NCBI RefSeq assembly: GCF_026230105.1
Contig: NC_079474.1
Coordinates: 27,542,294-27,606,293, forward strand
DNA length: 64,000 bases
Direction: 5' to 3'
DNA from: Diorhabda sublineata
Lineage: Eukaryota > Arthropoda > Insecta > Coleoptera > Chrysomelidae
The stretch's first letter is position 1. Each line of letters starts with the position of its first letter. A program made the position numbers and the translations under genes. Below are positions 24,552 through 35,877 of the stretch, piece after piece. A model generated the notes under the pieces. The model was not told the DNA's origin and ran no database searches. It saw only the letters and a list, made by a program, of their open reading frames with translations.

Positions 24552-26214
24552 GTGAATGTTGATTTGTCAGTAAATGTGAATTTGTTGTGTTTCTCATTGT
24601 GGGTACAAACTTGCAAAATTCTGCCAAATATCGGCACTAACCAAAAATATATAATTTTTTGGCAATTTTCTATGCCTACCTTGGGATGCAGGATAAATTA
24701 TGCGTATCTATTTCCAGATGCCAAAGACAAATCAAACAAAAACTTTGTTAAGACATATTCCGAAGCTACCCTTCAAAGAGCTTTACTTGAAATAAAATCT
24801 GGAATTCCTAAAAAAACTGTAACAAACAAGTTTGAGATTCTGCGATCCATTCTTCAGTTTAGACTGGGATCAAAATTTTCAAAAACTGAACTTGGAAGGA
24901 GTACCTACTTAACAAAATATGAATAAAACTAGAAGGAAAATAGATATCTATATGTTCTTCTACTACTACTTCTACTTCCATGTACATGAACTAAAGACAT
25001 AACCCTTTCAAGGATAACTGCCCTGGGGACCAATGGTACAGTTTGTTTCTCACGTCATTCGATTCTGTCAGTACGTACTTCAGAAAGTGTAATATCAGTA
25101 TCTGCCAACGTATCAGGAAAATATTTCGATACAAAGGGTTACAGTTTCAAATCTTGAAGATTCTATTTTAATGAGGGCGAAACTTTTTATCCCAAGTTGG
25201 ATAAAATTGTTGCAGCCAAAGGAAAAAAATGCGTACAAGGTTGATATGTGTGAAGTTAAAAAGAATTTAACAGTCATGTTTATTTTTTCGGTTTCAGGAA
25301 TTATTATTCCGCTTTTAGTAATATTTCCAAGCAAAAAAGTTGCCCAATACAGTCGTAGAAAGTGTAACTGATGACTGAAGTATAGAAATGAGCGATAATG
25401 GAGGGATGAAATCTGAAATTTTTATTGAGTAGGTTTAAAAAGTATTCTATCCATATCTGAAACGCCAAAACGTTACATTTCCCATAATTCTCTTTGTAAA
25501 CGGACGTAAGACACATTTGACGTACCAACAAAGCAACTTTGCACTGATTTGGATATTATATATATACCAAATTCCACTAGATTTCTTCAACCAGCACATG
25601 TCTAGAGTTTTCATCCACTAAAGAATATTTGGAGAGGAGTACTTGATGGCGCCGTAAAAATTCATTTTGTGTATTGACTAAAATACAGAGAGGCTATTGC
25701 TCAACTAAAGATTAAAACTATTGTTCATGAATGTATGAAGTATATCCGTTGGATGTTTAGTGCGATTGATTATACAAAATGCCTTGGTATAAAGTATGTA
25801 GATACAAAAGAATTAGTAATGATATTAAATCTTAATCGTGAAACATTCCGTCATTTAATTAGAAATCGAGAGATTGGAGAAATGGAGGAACAATGTATTG
25901 AAGACTGTCCCAACTGGACTGTTGAGCAGCATGTTAGAAGTTTGTTCAAGAGTGATGACGAGAATGATTTATATTCACCCAAATATAATATCATTAAACG
26001 CAGAGGACTTTGTTATACTTGTACAAAAAACATCTACTTATCAAAAATAGGGATGGGATGCAAAAAATACCAAAGAACTTACCACGTGATATGCTTTAAG
26101 AAAAATAAGACAAACAAAGAAAATTTCATAAGTCGAACATGCAAGATACATAATACAAAATTACATAATTTTTATAGTTTCTACTTTTTTATAAGCGTAT
26201 TTTACATAATTTAA
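24552..26214 (+). pseudogene. pogo/Tigger-type transposase with all three catalytic acids lost
   Basis: A DDE_1 transposase can be followed through several frames. It starts with a psq-type helix-turn-helix (YSEATLQRALLEIKSG, then ILRSILQFRL) at 24745-24870. RTSESVISVSANVSGKYF follows at about 25075. The catalytic core has FNEGETF at 25167, KKNLTVMFIFSVSG at 25258, VNGRKTHLTYQ at 25496, and FLQPAHV at 25583. In relatives these read DE(T), VDGHK and LQPAD/DV, so the acids are replaced by Gly, Asn and His. A PHD-like C-terminus (CYTC .. GMGCKKY .. YH..CF) ends at about 26110. Stops and at least two frameshifts accompany these changes. It is non-functional as a transposase. Confidence 0.85.
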
Positions 26215-26341
26215 CTCAGTACCGTTACTTCGACAGTATTTAAATTCAATTAACTTTTTTTATATTTTAACATGAGTTTCTATTTTGATAGAAAAATCTT
26301 AGATAGGTGCCTACTCACTTGCTCATCACCTCAGAATAGGC

Positions 26342-27932
26342 GAGCGGCAACCACCCCCAAGAATGCATACTAGTGTCCAGATTCGTACTAATGGCTAATA
26401 ATGATCGAACTACATGTTTTCTGAAGGTCTCTGAATCGTTGGACGGCAATTTTGAAACCTTAAATCCACGGCAGGTGACTCTTCTTTAGGAAGTGGTAAT
26501 CGGCCTCAGTTAAAGTATGTAAAACTGGTACTCACATGAGGTGAACAATTAATATTAAATTGGATGCCACCAGCTTTTTAACAAACAACGTCAAAAATTA
26601 ATAAAAAAGGCGGAAAAGCTGGAAACACGTTATGAATTAAATTAAAATAAAAATTAAGCAATCTAAAACTATTCCCGGACACGATTATACAAATTAATAT
26701 TTATTGCTAAGAATAATAAAAAAAGTTTCAGCAATAAATAAATTTATTGAAAAAATAATAAATTCGCATTAACTGCGTATCCAAAAGAGCACAACGAATA
26801 GAAGCAGTTATAAATTGGAAACAACTCGTCGTCTTTATATTAAAGATGAGGCTGGGACTTATCTATGGAAATCCGGGATGGTTGAAGCTCTCAACTGGGT
26901 TCCCAGATATTAGAGTTGAGGTTGAGTTTGTAGCCTGGTGATTTTTGTGGAAACTCCCAACCTCGCAGCTGTAGAACAACGATTATAAAGAATAAAATCA
27001 CCACAAATTTATTAAAATTTACTTTTGCTTGAAGTTTAGATGGGTAGAGGAAGAATTCGAATCAATTTCGAGGTTTTATTAAATTTTTCGAATAGAGTGG
27101 GAGGTCGATAACAAATTAATTTCTTCAAAAACTAAAAAGTTAGAAAATTAATAAATCCGAAGTTTGTCACGTGAACAAAGGAATATTCAAAATGTTTGGA
27201 GAAAAACGTAACAAGCCGAATAGCATGTTACACCGAATATGAAATTTGCTTTTAATTAAATTTGGGGGAACCTTGTCAAAAAGTATTATCTAAGTATTTT
27301 CGATAAACATAGAGTCATCATTTTTTGGGTCCAACTCGCGATAAGTCAGCGAAAAATCATTATTTCTTTATGAAAATTTAATAAAATATTCCTCCACTAT
27401 TTCGTAAAGTATCAAAAGCTGTTCGAATCGGGAAATTTTATAAATTTTTGGCAAATGATAAATAATAAGAGGTAAGCCTTACATTTTTCATAAAAATATA
27501 TTTTTTTCTAATAGATATTAGGGGCTGAATTTTTGTGAAAAAATTCCTTAAACTATGTACTTTTAGACTGTATATGTAGTGATGGATAATTAAAAACTTG
27601 GTTACTCAACTTTTTCATTTCAATGTGGGAAGTCATAATACCATGAAAATTTTCTCCCATGATGCTTAAATGCTGTAAATTTCGGACATCTTTTGATACT
27701 TTACAAAATAGTTGACGAATATTTTATTAAATTTTTATAAAGAAATATTCATTTTTCCCTGACTTATCGCGAGTTGAACGCAAAAAATGATGACTCTATG
27801 TTTATCGAAATTTTTTCTTAAAAATCGATTTTGACGGCGTCTCCCAAATGTAATTAAAAACAAATTTTAGCCTTAGTACGAATCTAGTCCTTTTTTCGTT
27901 TTTCTAGGCGTCTTTTTGGGGATTTGCCGCTC
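26342..27932. mobile_element. Fold-back / MITE-like element nested in the pogo copy
   Basis: The ends are an imperfect inverted pair. The left reads GAGCGGCAA, then CAGATTCGTACTAATGGCTAA by 26397. The right, read inward from 27932, gives GAGCGGCAAATCCCC, then TAGATTCGTACTAAGGCTAA. Inside the right part sits a much longer palindrome (27242-27872). No coding sequence is recognised between, and no target duplication was resolved. It lies after the transposase code and before the pogo right end, so it is younger than the pogo insertion. Confidence 0.6.
27242..27872. repeat. Large inverted repeat (arms about 180 bp, spacer about 250 bp)
   Basis: Left arm 27242-27425 and right arm about 27680-27872 are reverse complements over nearly their whole length. 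Shared blocks include CGATAAACATAGAGTCATCA, CTCGCGATAAGTCAG and AAAATTTAATAAAATATTC. Transcribed through, this would form a long imperfect hairpin. It is the strongest fold-back structure in this part of the window. Confidence 0.8.
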
Positions 27933-28220
27933 ACTTATAATGATACTGTATTAAAATGTGTGCCAATAACTGGAAGAAGTGGAGTGCCGATCAATAGCAA
28001 TATTGTGCCAATAATGAGGAATATGGAAAAATTTTAAATTAAGGAGTAAAAGTTAAAACAAAAATTTAATTAAGAAAAAAATTCAGTAGAACCATGAAGA
28101 ACTAAAATTTCTGATTGTGATAAACTCTTACAATTATTGCTTAAAACGGTATATTAGTAAATAAATGGTTTTATTTGGCTGTATCACCTCAAAGTGCCAA
28201 AGGTTGGGGGTTTTACCCTT

Positions 28221-29280
28221 ATTTTTATTTATTAGCACATTTTTTCTTTGTGTAAATATAAATAATTGGAGTTTCATTTCCTTGGTTGTGTTTCTTTATT
28301 ATATAAAACAATATATTATAAGATCATTATGGTAAGCGAATTCTTTTAGAAATATGTTTTTCTTTTTATGCACGTATACGCTATATTTTATATTGCAAAA
28401 CGTAAACATTTTGCAACTTCATTGATGTCAACGTATTTTTTCCAAAAACTAAATAGAAACAATTAATAATTATGCAATGTTTCCATGTTTCCTAAGGAGA
28501 TTCACGAATCTCCTATGATAAGATTTTCGAAAACGCAATAGTTAAATTAAATTACCTAATGCCTAAGAATGAAAGTAATTATTTAATTATCAGTATAATT
28601 CAAATTAAATATAAATGGTTATTTACACAACATGACTGGAGAATATTATATTCCGCGTATCAATACAAGCAAATTTCAAAACTATACACAGAGAACATGC
28701 AATACATATTACGTCGTGAGACGTATAATATTTCTTTTTTATTTGGACACTTGTGCTTTTGATACAATTGTAGAATTTTTTTATTTATAGGTAATAGACT
28801 AAATTGATTTAAAAATCATTATCAGTTTATGTTTATTTTAAAATTAACTATCTCAGATTTTAGCAGTGAATGCTAAGAAGCTAGTTATCACAATATGCTT
28901 AGAAATTTTTTGTTAATATTTTTTACCTTATTTTAAACACGAATCTAATAAAATCATACTGGTGATTTTACTCGGAATATATCATAAATTGCATTTTTTG
29001 TTGCTTGAAAATTTGTTGTTGAAATTCCATTTTCCGTGCCAAAATTTTAAAAATCTGAATCTTTATTTCAAGATAAGTTAAAATAAGAAACAGAATATTA
29101 TCAAACAGTAATTGGAAAACTTTGAAAAGGAAAACGTTTACTGCTGCAAAAGGTAACGTATTTCTCATAGGGTTTAAAAACTTCATATTGCTCAAACTGT
29201 GAGAATATCATTTCTCACACACACATATATTTATATTAGGAATCAACAGAAATCGACAAAAAAACTTAGTAGTCACAGGG
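28221..29280. other. Unassigned AT-rich DNA
   Basis: No recognised domain; the short plus-strand frame 28559-28762 and minus frame 28968-29195 have no known motif. No paired repeats were noticed. Confidence 0.4.
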
Positions 29281-29284
29281 GTTG

Positions 29285-29790
29285 AAACTTATCTTACGAC
29301 ACCCCAGAAACTTTACGGCAATCAATGGAATGAAGGCACCAACGAAACTTAAGCCTAAGCAAATCTTAATCCCACAAAACACAGGCTTTTTGGGACAGAA
29401 AAGCATTTTACAGCTTGATTTCTGTCCACAATCAATTCACATGTTCAGTGCGAGACCATTAAGAAATTGCGCGGAGTAATACACAACAAGCGTCCAGAAT
29501 TACTGTCCAAAGGAGTTGTCTTCCTCATACTTCGAACGTCACAACAATACTTATAAAGGAATTTGAGTGGAACGTGTTTGATTAACCTCCGTGCCGGTAT
29601 CCTCTGTACAGCGCAGACCTCGCTTCCAGCGAAGTTTATCGCTTCTAAAACACTTAAAATATTTCCTTGGTGATCAAGGTTTCCACGAAGATAACAGGCT
29701 GAAAGAGCATGTTACACATGGTTGAAAAGAAGAGCGGCAACCTTCTATGAAGAAGGCATACAAAAACGCTGCATAGACAAATAAATTAAC
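29285..29790 (+). mobile_element. mariner transposase remnant
   Basis: In shifting plus-strand frames: TPETLRQSME (after the first catalytic block), LDFCPQSI, QCETIKKLRGVIHNKRPELL, SKGVVFL, then WNVFD, PLYSADLASSEVY (third catalytic block), FLGDQGFHEDNRLKEHV, and WLKRRAATFYEEGIQKRCID at the C-terminus. These are in mariner order. The HDNARPH block with the second catalytic Asp is destroyed after VVFL. The N-terminal DNA-binding half is absent and no terminal repeats were found. Confidence 0.8.
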
Positions 29791-29794
29791 ATTT

Positions 29795-30325
29795 CTTTAT
29801 ATCTGTTTTTTTCTATATAAATCTACAGAAATTACTTCGTGGATATACCGCGTTTAACAATACATAAATTATATTGGATTATATTTTGTGAAACAGTTGG
29901 TAGCTTTGATTAACGCCAAAACTCTTTGGATACCTATGAAACAGTTGAGTGTTTCTTTAATAGTCCCTTGATGATTGCTAATATGTGGTAGTTACTAAAA
30001 GAATTGAATTAAATCTGGAAATAAAAGTTGGGTTGGCAGCTAGCAGTCGATATCATTTATCAATGATTAGGTTGTTTAATCCTCACTACAGTTAAGAAAG
30101 TTATAAAATATATCTGTTAATTAACATAATATAATTATGTAAATTGTCAAAGTCCTATTTTGATAAAAACCGAAATATAAATTGATAAATTTTTAGCTGT
30201 TTTTTCAAACTAAGTTTCTATTAAAAGAGATCTAAAATCTCGAAGATTTAACAAATAAAAAATAACTAGATCTATTTTCATTTATTCAGCTGAAATTTTT
30301 ACTACGACTCCAAATCATAAAAAAC
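29795..30325. other. Spacer without recognised features
   Basis: AT-rich DNA between a mariner remnant and an RT fragment. Nothing recognisable. Confidence 0.4.
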
Positions 30326-30329
30326 ATTT

Positions 30330-30655
30330 TGAAAGAAAAATTTTGAGAAAAATACATGGACCAATGAAGTATGAATTCATTTGAATAATTAAAAGAAAGT
30401 TGAAGTTGAGTAATAATTACGAACGAAAAAATAATACACTCGGAAATATGCAGCAATTAAATGAAGAAACAGCAACAAAGAAGATCTATAGAAAAATATT
30501 AGAAATAAAAAAAAGGATGGGACACCTCACTCAGAAAGGAGATAGAGCAGAGCTAAAGAGAATAAATGATAGTTAAAAATTGAAAAAAGCAAGGCCGGGG
30601 ATCGGGCGAAATAAAGCTGTGTGATAAAGGAGGCAAAGGATTGTAGAAGTGACTA
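30330..30655 (+). mobile_element. Retrotransposon RT C-terminal fragment
   Basis: The plus strand reads FERKILRKIHGPMKYEF, then, after stops, KIYRKILEIKKRMGHLTQKG, DRAELKRIND and KLKKARPGIGRN. FERKxLRKIFGPxK, then a GHLxR block and a basic KARPxGRP motif, is a recurrent C-terminal signature of insect non-LTR reverse transcriptases. It has stop codons and lacks the polymerase core. It is probably a 5'-truncated relic. Confidence 0.75.
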
Positions 30656-31429
30656 GTAACATTGTAAGTATCATAATAATATTCAGTACTTTTTATTTAA
30701 ATAATATCTGGCTAAACACAATATGTTTAAGACGACAAAAAACCACTTTGTGAAACCAGTTTCGTAAATGTTGGTTTATTAAAAAAAATCAAGAATTAAT
30801 GGAATAAGTGGTCATTAGAAAAAAAAGGTCTTTTATGAATTAACAATCCCCTAATTATAATGATCTACCTGTATACAGAGTTTTATTGAAAAATATAAAT
30901 TTCCAACTAAGAAACGCAATTAATGAAGGTAATTCCATAAACATTTTGATAAACATTTTTTTCACTACTCTTTCACTAAGATTAGAATGTTAATTTCATG
31001 AATATTAATTTACCATCAACAAACAAGTTTAATAGGATAACGTTAGGCAATGATGATTTTCCATGTATGTCTTAAATAAGGATCTTCAGGAGTTGAATGA
31101 ACTCAGACCGCAGTGGCATCAAGTATGAGGCCCGCGGCATATATTCTCCTATGGAAGCTCGTGCTCTAGTCTCTTTTTAAAAATAATGTACGTTTCGGCT
31201 TTTATTATTTCATCGTGTAAGTTTTTAATGGAAGTCTGTAACCAGTTGGAAGCTGAAATTCATCACGATGATAGTTTATTTTTTAGTTATCGTATACAAA
31301 TTTGGTACCATTCATACAAACGTCGCGTTGTAATTAAGTAAATAGAATTTGATTATAAAGTTCTATCTAGAAAAAGTAGTACTTATTAAACAGTCATTTC
31401 AACTCATACTATTCCCTTTAATCGACATT

Positions 31430-32240
31430 TTATTTTAGGAAATAGCCACAAGTACGGGAGCAATGGAAGCAAGACATACGCCGGAAGATTTTCCAGAACA
31501 TTTACAAATATATTTTTATAGTAGGAGCTACTACATCGAGGTTATGCTTTGGTGATAGTTTGTGAATATTGGGACATTTTTAAAGATCCATCCAACATAG
31601 CTACAAAATTGTTAACCGTTTATAAGACTTTGTATTTCAATCAAGCATATGCAATTATTTGCGCCATACTATTTATCTCTTGGGAAGCTCTTGAGAATAC
31701 CAACATCATTCATACCCTCACAAAGGCCATCCGAAACTATTAAAAATATGAAGTCTACACTAAGTAGAGTATCGGAATCCTTCACAGTCAACAAATGCCT
31801 GCGACAAGGTGCTGCATCTACCAAACACTTCTCAAAATACATGTTTCAAAAGCTTTATCACCTTGGAAGAAGAAATGCAAAGAAATGGGGATATGAATCG
31901 AGGATGGCACCTTGTTATACACCCTTCAGTTTGTAGCTGATCAGATAATATGTGCAAACGATAGATGTGACTTAGAATACATGGCACACGCGCTAACGAA
32001 AGAATACCGAAAATGGGGGCTGCAAATGAACGTAAGAAATATACTGTACTTATGTATAGGAGAAGATATTACCATTATACTACATCAGAATCAGAAAATT
32101 TCTCACAATTCGCAATTTTCAGATATTCTACTGCACTTAAAGACAATATTGATAATAATACATCCATTTATCAATATGTTTCGTACAAGACAACGGTACT
32201 AAAAAAGCGCGTTGTCTCAAAGTTTAATTGAAGCTTGGAT
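31430..32240 (+). mobile_element. RTE-like reverse transcriptase remnant with a mutated active site
   Basis: The plus-strand frames contain VSESFTVNKCLRQG, a truncated FSKYMFQKLYHLGRRNAKK stretch, LLYTLQFVADQIICANDRCD, LEYMAHALTKEYRKWGLQMN, YLCIGED and HQNQKISHNSQF. This is the palm of a non-LTR reverse transcriptase. The catalytic FADDQ of relatives is FVADQ here, so one of the two paired Asp residues is Ala. Several frame changes occur around 31740 and 31910. The endonuclease and C-terminus are not in this piece. Confidence 0.85.
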
Positions 32241-32289
32241 TGGTAATATATTAAATTAATAGGCAATATAAAGTTTCTTTAGACCTTTA

Positions 32290-32625
32290 AGACTGTTTTT
32301 TGTTCTTAAAAATATTGGGTGTCTTCTAGTTTAGTCTTTTCTTCATCAGACGTTCTCTTTGATCATTTATTCTGAATCAAATTTACATTACCTTTTTTAC
32401 GGTTTATTGGTGTTCTTCATCTCATTAGTTTCTTTGGTAATCTTGCTTCTGTTTTTCTGTAAACATGCCTGTACCATACCAGTTGTTTACTTTCTATACG
32501 CCTTATAACTGTCTCTCTTCCTCGCGCATTTGTTCTTTAATTTCCTCATTAGACACTCTTTCCAGTCTTGATGTTCTAGATGCACTTCCCAAGACGTCCA
32601 TTTCTATTTTATTTTTCATTTCTTC
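32290..32625 (-). mobile_element. RTE-like retrotransposon C-terminal fragment, minus strand
   Basis: The minus strand gives IEMDVLGSASRTSRLERVSN, then EEIKEQMR, then IRRIESKQLVWYRHVYRKTE and ARLPKKLMR, with a frame slip in the middle. This is the C-terminal region (EMDFWRRSxRxSRxxRVxNExIR .. QLxWYGHVxRM .. RLPKK) of the same broad family as at 31430-32240, but on the opposite strand. The two fragments therefore lie tail to tail. A (TTC)n run at about 32612-32640 borders it. Confidence 0.75.
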
Positions 32626-32629
32626 TTCT

Positions 32630-33140
32630 TCTTCTTCTTAATGACATTGTTTGATGTATAATTAAATACACCTGTATCACATTTAAACACCTGTGTAAAT
32701 GGCTTCAGGCGTACATTAATTATATTTATAAGGAGAAGACGATTTCTTCAAAATTCAAATAGGCTAATTGACGACTTTGAAATTATACTGCAAATTGAGG
32801 TCATTCTACGAGATAATATCCTACAACAATATAATTTTTTAACTAGATATTTGATTTTTTGTAAAATGTTAAAAACGATCTGTGGAATTGTTGGAATTTT
32901 TTTGGATAAATCTTATAATTAGTAGCATGAATATTTGTTTAGAATCTCAAAATTAAACTTTGTGGTTTATTGAATCTACAAACTCAATAACTTGTAGAGT
33001 GATATCTTCTTAGGCCTAACTATGTATACTTTCCCTTTAAAAAATACTCAAGTCCTGTCATAACAGAAATGGAAGAAAAGGAAAAGTATTTACAATAAAA
33101 CGAAAGCTGCTCAACACGCCAAAACGAATCATATAGTAAA
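32630..33140. other. Spacer; short TTC run then AT-rich DNA
   Basis: A TTCTTCTTCTTCTTC run lies at the left edge. The rest carries no recognisable feature. Confidence 0.4.
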
Positions 33141-33190
33141 ACTTTGATATAACGAGGGATCGAACAAAAAATTTATTACATCAAGGATTA

Positions 33191-33744
33191 CGAGGTCTGG
33201 CTATTAAATAACTAGACTCGTAACGAAAAAGGGTTTTATTATAAAAATTATTCTACATTCGAATGCTCCCCTTCAATATGCCCCCGTGACACACACCTGT
33301 CCAAACGTTTTATCCATTGATCGAAGCAGTGCTGGAGGTCTTCTTTAGTGAGTACCTTTAGAAGCTCTGCCGTTTTCTGCTTTACCGATTCCAACGACTC
33401 AAATCGGGTCCTTTTCAAAGCAGATCTTTTTCTAACCTTTCAAGGAAATCTGGGCAGACCCGTTGACACAAGATCTTGTGCTCAGGAGTCTGATTTTTTG
33501 GCACCAACTTCGCACAGACATTTGTCATGTGTAATTCCTCGCGTAAAATTTTTCTAACCGTTTCTTTATCGGCGTTTACACCTTCGGTAATCATCCGAAT
33601 GCTCATTCGACGATCTGCACGCACAATTTGATTGATTTTGGTCATTGTTGGGGTCTCACAAAAGCGCTTACTACTCGTTTTTTACCGTACCCGTCTAGGG
33701 CGCCCTCTAGGCGCGCAGTCTCGTTATTTAATAGCCAGACCTCG
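33191..33744 (-). mobile_element. Complete mariner deletion derivative with TIRs and TA target
   Basis: The 554-bp element is bounded by TIRs starting CGAGGTCTGGCTATTAAATA at both ends. Twenty-two bases are identical, then one mismatch, then AGACT again. TA lies immediately outside on both sides (33189-33190, 33745-33746), as required for Tc1/mariner insertion. Inside, on the minus strand, the mariner N-terminal helix-turn-helix region (33645-33415) is joined directly to the last 55 or so residues of the transposase (QHCFDQWIKRLDRC, then HIEGEH). The whole catalytic domain has been removed by one internal deletion near 33418. It is non-autonomous but has intact ends. Confidence 0.92.
33415..33645 (-). 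pseudogene. mariner transposase N-terminal domain (DNA-binding part)
   Basis: The 76-codon frame starts MTKINQIVRADRRMSIRMIT, has ADKETVRKILREELHM (helix-turn-helix) and VCAKLVPKNQTPEHK (the conserved linker before the catalytic domain), and ends LERLEKDLL at the deletion junction. The normal protein continues about 250 residues; none of the three catalytic Asp is here. If translated it would be only a DNA-binding fragment, which could in principle occupy mariner ends, but expression is unproven. Confidence 0.85.
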
Positions 33745-33789
33745 TACGTTATAGTGAGTTCGTTATATCAAGGTACAAAGACAACGTTA

Positions 33790-35135
33790 GTTAATGTTTA
33801 ACCTGCTAATACAGCATTATGAAATATATAAAAAATAGAATAAAACTCACATTATATTTTCCATAATACGATATCTGGACACGTGTTGAGATCATTTTAT
33901 GTTTTTTGCTTTCATTATATGAAAGGAAATACGCGGACTGTTCAATAAATTAGCAGTTAATGCACTATATTCAGGTTTTGAATAAGAAAATCGTTACATC
34001 AAGGTGATTTTGTTACCAGGATCGACAAAAATTCATATGTAGAGGTACTGACTAAAAATTTTAACTTCGTTTTGTATAGAGTAACACTTGCCTACTGGAA
34101 TAGTTAAGGTATGCTTCTGATTGATTTCCTGAACGTGCCGTAGTAATAAATTATGAGTAGTACGTTGAAACATTACGCAACCATTTAAGAGTAGCGCTAA
34201 ACAAGTGCCGAGCATTCGTCCAAAATTTTATTCATGCACCACATTATTTGTCTTTACCTCAGCTTTCAATTTCCTATAGTCTCAATCTTGCACGTATTTT
34301 CACTTATGTGCAAGAGCCAGGCAATATTTAATTTAAGGACGATGACGGGGATCTGCAGATACGTGTCACTCCGTAGCTGAGATCACATGTGGCAGAATTA
34401 TATGATGGAGGTATTTCAATTTCTTTGATGACTATGTCGAAAGATAGATAGTTATCTTCTTAGCTAGATAGATAACAGATTCTTTTTCTTGAACGTTTAT
34501 TTCTATCTAAATTTAGTAGTTTAGTCATTTGTTTGAAAAAGTTGTGAAAATTAAAATAAAAAACCTACAGGATCTAATTTGGTTTTCAAATTTATTTATA
34601 ATTTAAGACATAAATCAATCTGAAATAATATTAGAAATAACAATTATAATTATATTTTTGTTATAACTATAGCTTTTATAGCTCGAACGTGAATTTGTTT
34701 ATTTCACTTAGTGTGTTATAAATAAATTTTTATTTTAATAATGACATCTTGTATGATTTGTGTTCATATTTCATATCCGGTACGTTGTGAAAATAAACTA
34801 AAACTTTCTGGGAATAATTTTAAAATCGCAAGCAGAAATCTAATTGAAATTTTGTATTGACCTCGATCGATATTATTTTTAGATTATAAATAGCGGCTTC
34901 AAAAAGATCCTAGATATAATATTGTATGAAAACCGTCGAATGTATAGAGAATAATAGTATCAGTAAATAAAAATAGAAATTTACCAAAATAGTTTCCAAA
35001 ACAAACATTTATATATACAGCACACAATTTTTCAATATTTGGATTTATGCGAAAATAATTCAATAAAATAATAATAGCTAATTTATTCGATTAAATGTTC
35101 TGGATTTTTGTTTATTTTCTATGTACAACTTTATT
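33790..35135. other. AT-rich DNA without recognised features
   Basis: No gene or repeat pair that I can support. ACATCAAGGTGA at about 33995 resembles the small element tips to its left and may be a remnant. Confidence 0.35.
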
Positions 35136-35139
35136 AAAA

Positions 35140-35760
35140 TTATAAAACAGTAAGAAATTTCATATGTTGGAAATAGTACTGCGAAAAGTTTTCAATATCA
35201 CAATGATATTTATTCATTCTAGTGTAAACTAAGTACATTACTTCTTGCAATCGGAAAACAAAGTAAATATTAATATGCTCGACAAACTTCAGTAATACCA
35301 AGATCTTTAAATGCTGCAGATTTATTAAGCTCATTATTAGAAATGCGATAATAAAAATGAATAAATTTAAGTTTCTTCGTAAAATAAAAAGAATTAAATT
35401 TTGAAATGTTCATTTTTACGCACCCCTCACAAATTGTATCTATGTCAGATTGACGTAAGTCACCAATGTTTAATAGCGAAAGTTTTAGATCTTCTACATA
35501 AACGAGAACATTTGAATGTATCCTCAACCAAAGTCATTTATAAATATTAGAAATAATAACGGCCCAAGAACTCATCCTCGAGGAGCATAAATGTGTTAAT
35601 TTCTATGGATTTAAAACCAAGGTAAGTAATTGTAAACTTCCTATCCATGAAAAAATTGGTCAATGAATCAGTTAAACCAATGCTCGACAGCGTAGTGAGG
35701 AGAATGCCATGACCTAAGCGATCATGTATAGATGACATCAACCTGACTTCTGTTACCTAA
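35140..35760 (-). mobile_element. Jockey/CR1-like reverse transcriptase remnant
   Basis: Minus-strand segments read DRLGHGILLTTLSSIGLTDS (motif A region), then LTNFFMDRKFTITYLGFKSI. After a one-base slip comes VLGPLLFLIFINDFG (block B), and in another frame SNVLVYVEDLKLSLLNIGDL, which contains motif C. Motif C is YVED where active enzymes have YADD/FADD, so the first Asp of the pair is Glu. The block SAAFKDLGIT follows. Endonuclease and 3' end were not identified. Degenerate and inactive; distinct from the RT at 2318-3500. Confidence 0.8.
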
Positions 35761-35877
35761 GTGGGCTGTGATAACTTATATTAAATTCGAGATTAGGAGT
35801 TTACCAGGATAAAATCATGCTGTTCATTATATATGGATGGATTCATGACATGGGAAACAACGTCGTAAACTAAAGTT

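Larger units (their letters stand above)
24385..28219 (+). mobile_element. pogo-like DNA transposon with terminal inverted repeats and a nested insertion
   Basis: The terminal inverted repeat AGGGTAAAACCCCCAA lies at 24385-24400 and, inverted, at 28204-28219, 16 of 16 bases identical. A second short match, TTGGCACTT, lies a little inside each end. Subterminal TGCCAAT-type motifs recur at both ends (24412, 27962, 28008) and could be transposase-binding repeats. The body holds a decayed pogo/Tigger-type transposase (24552-26214) and then an inserted fold-back element (26342-27932). I could not confirm a clean TA target duplication: the left flank is TA, the right flank is TT. Confidence 0.75.
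33142..33785. repeat. Inverted flanks of a small element interrupted by a mariner
   Basis: Outside the mariner copy, the left flank has CTTTGATATAACGAGGGATC (from about 33151). The right flank, read inward on the other strand from about 33775, has CCTTGATATAACGAACTCAC. This is the style of pogo/Tigger-related tips (..GATATAACGA..). A short MITE with these ends may have been split by the mariner at a TA inside it. The similarity is limited to the outer 20 bp or so. Confidence 0.4.
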
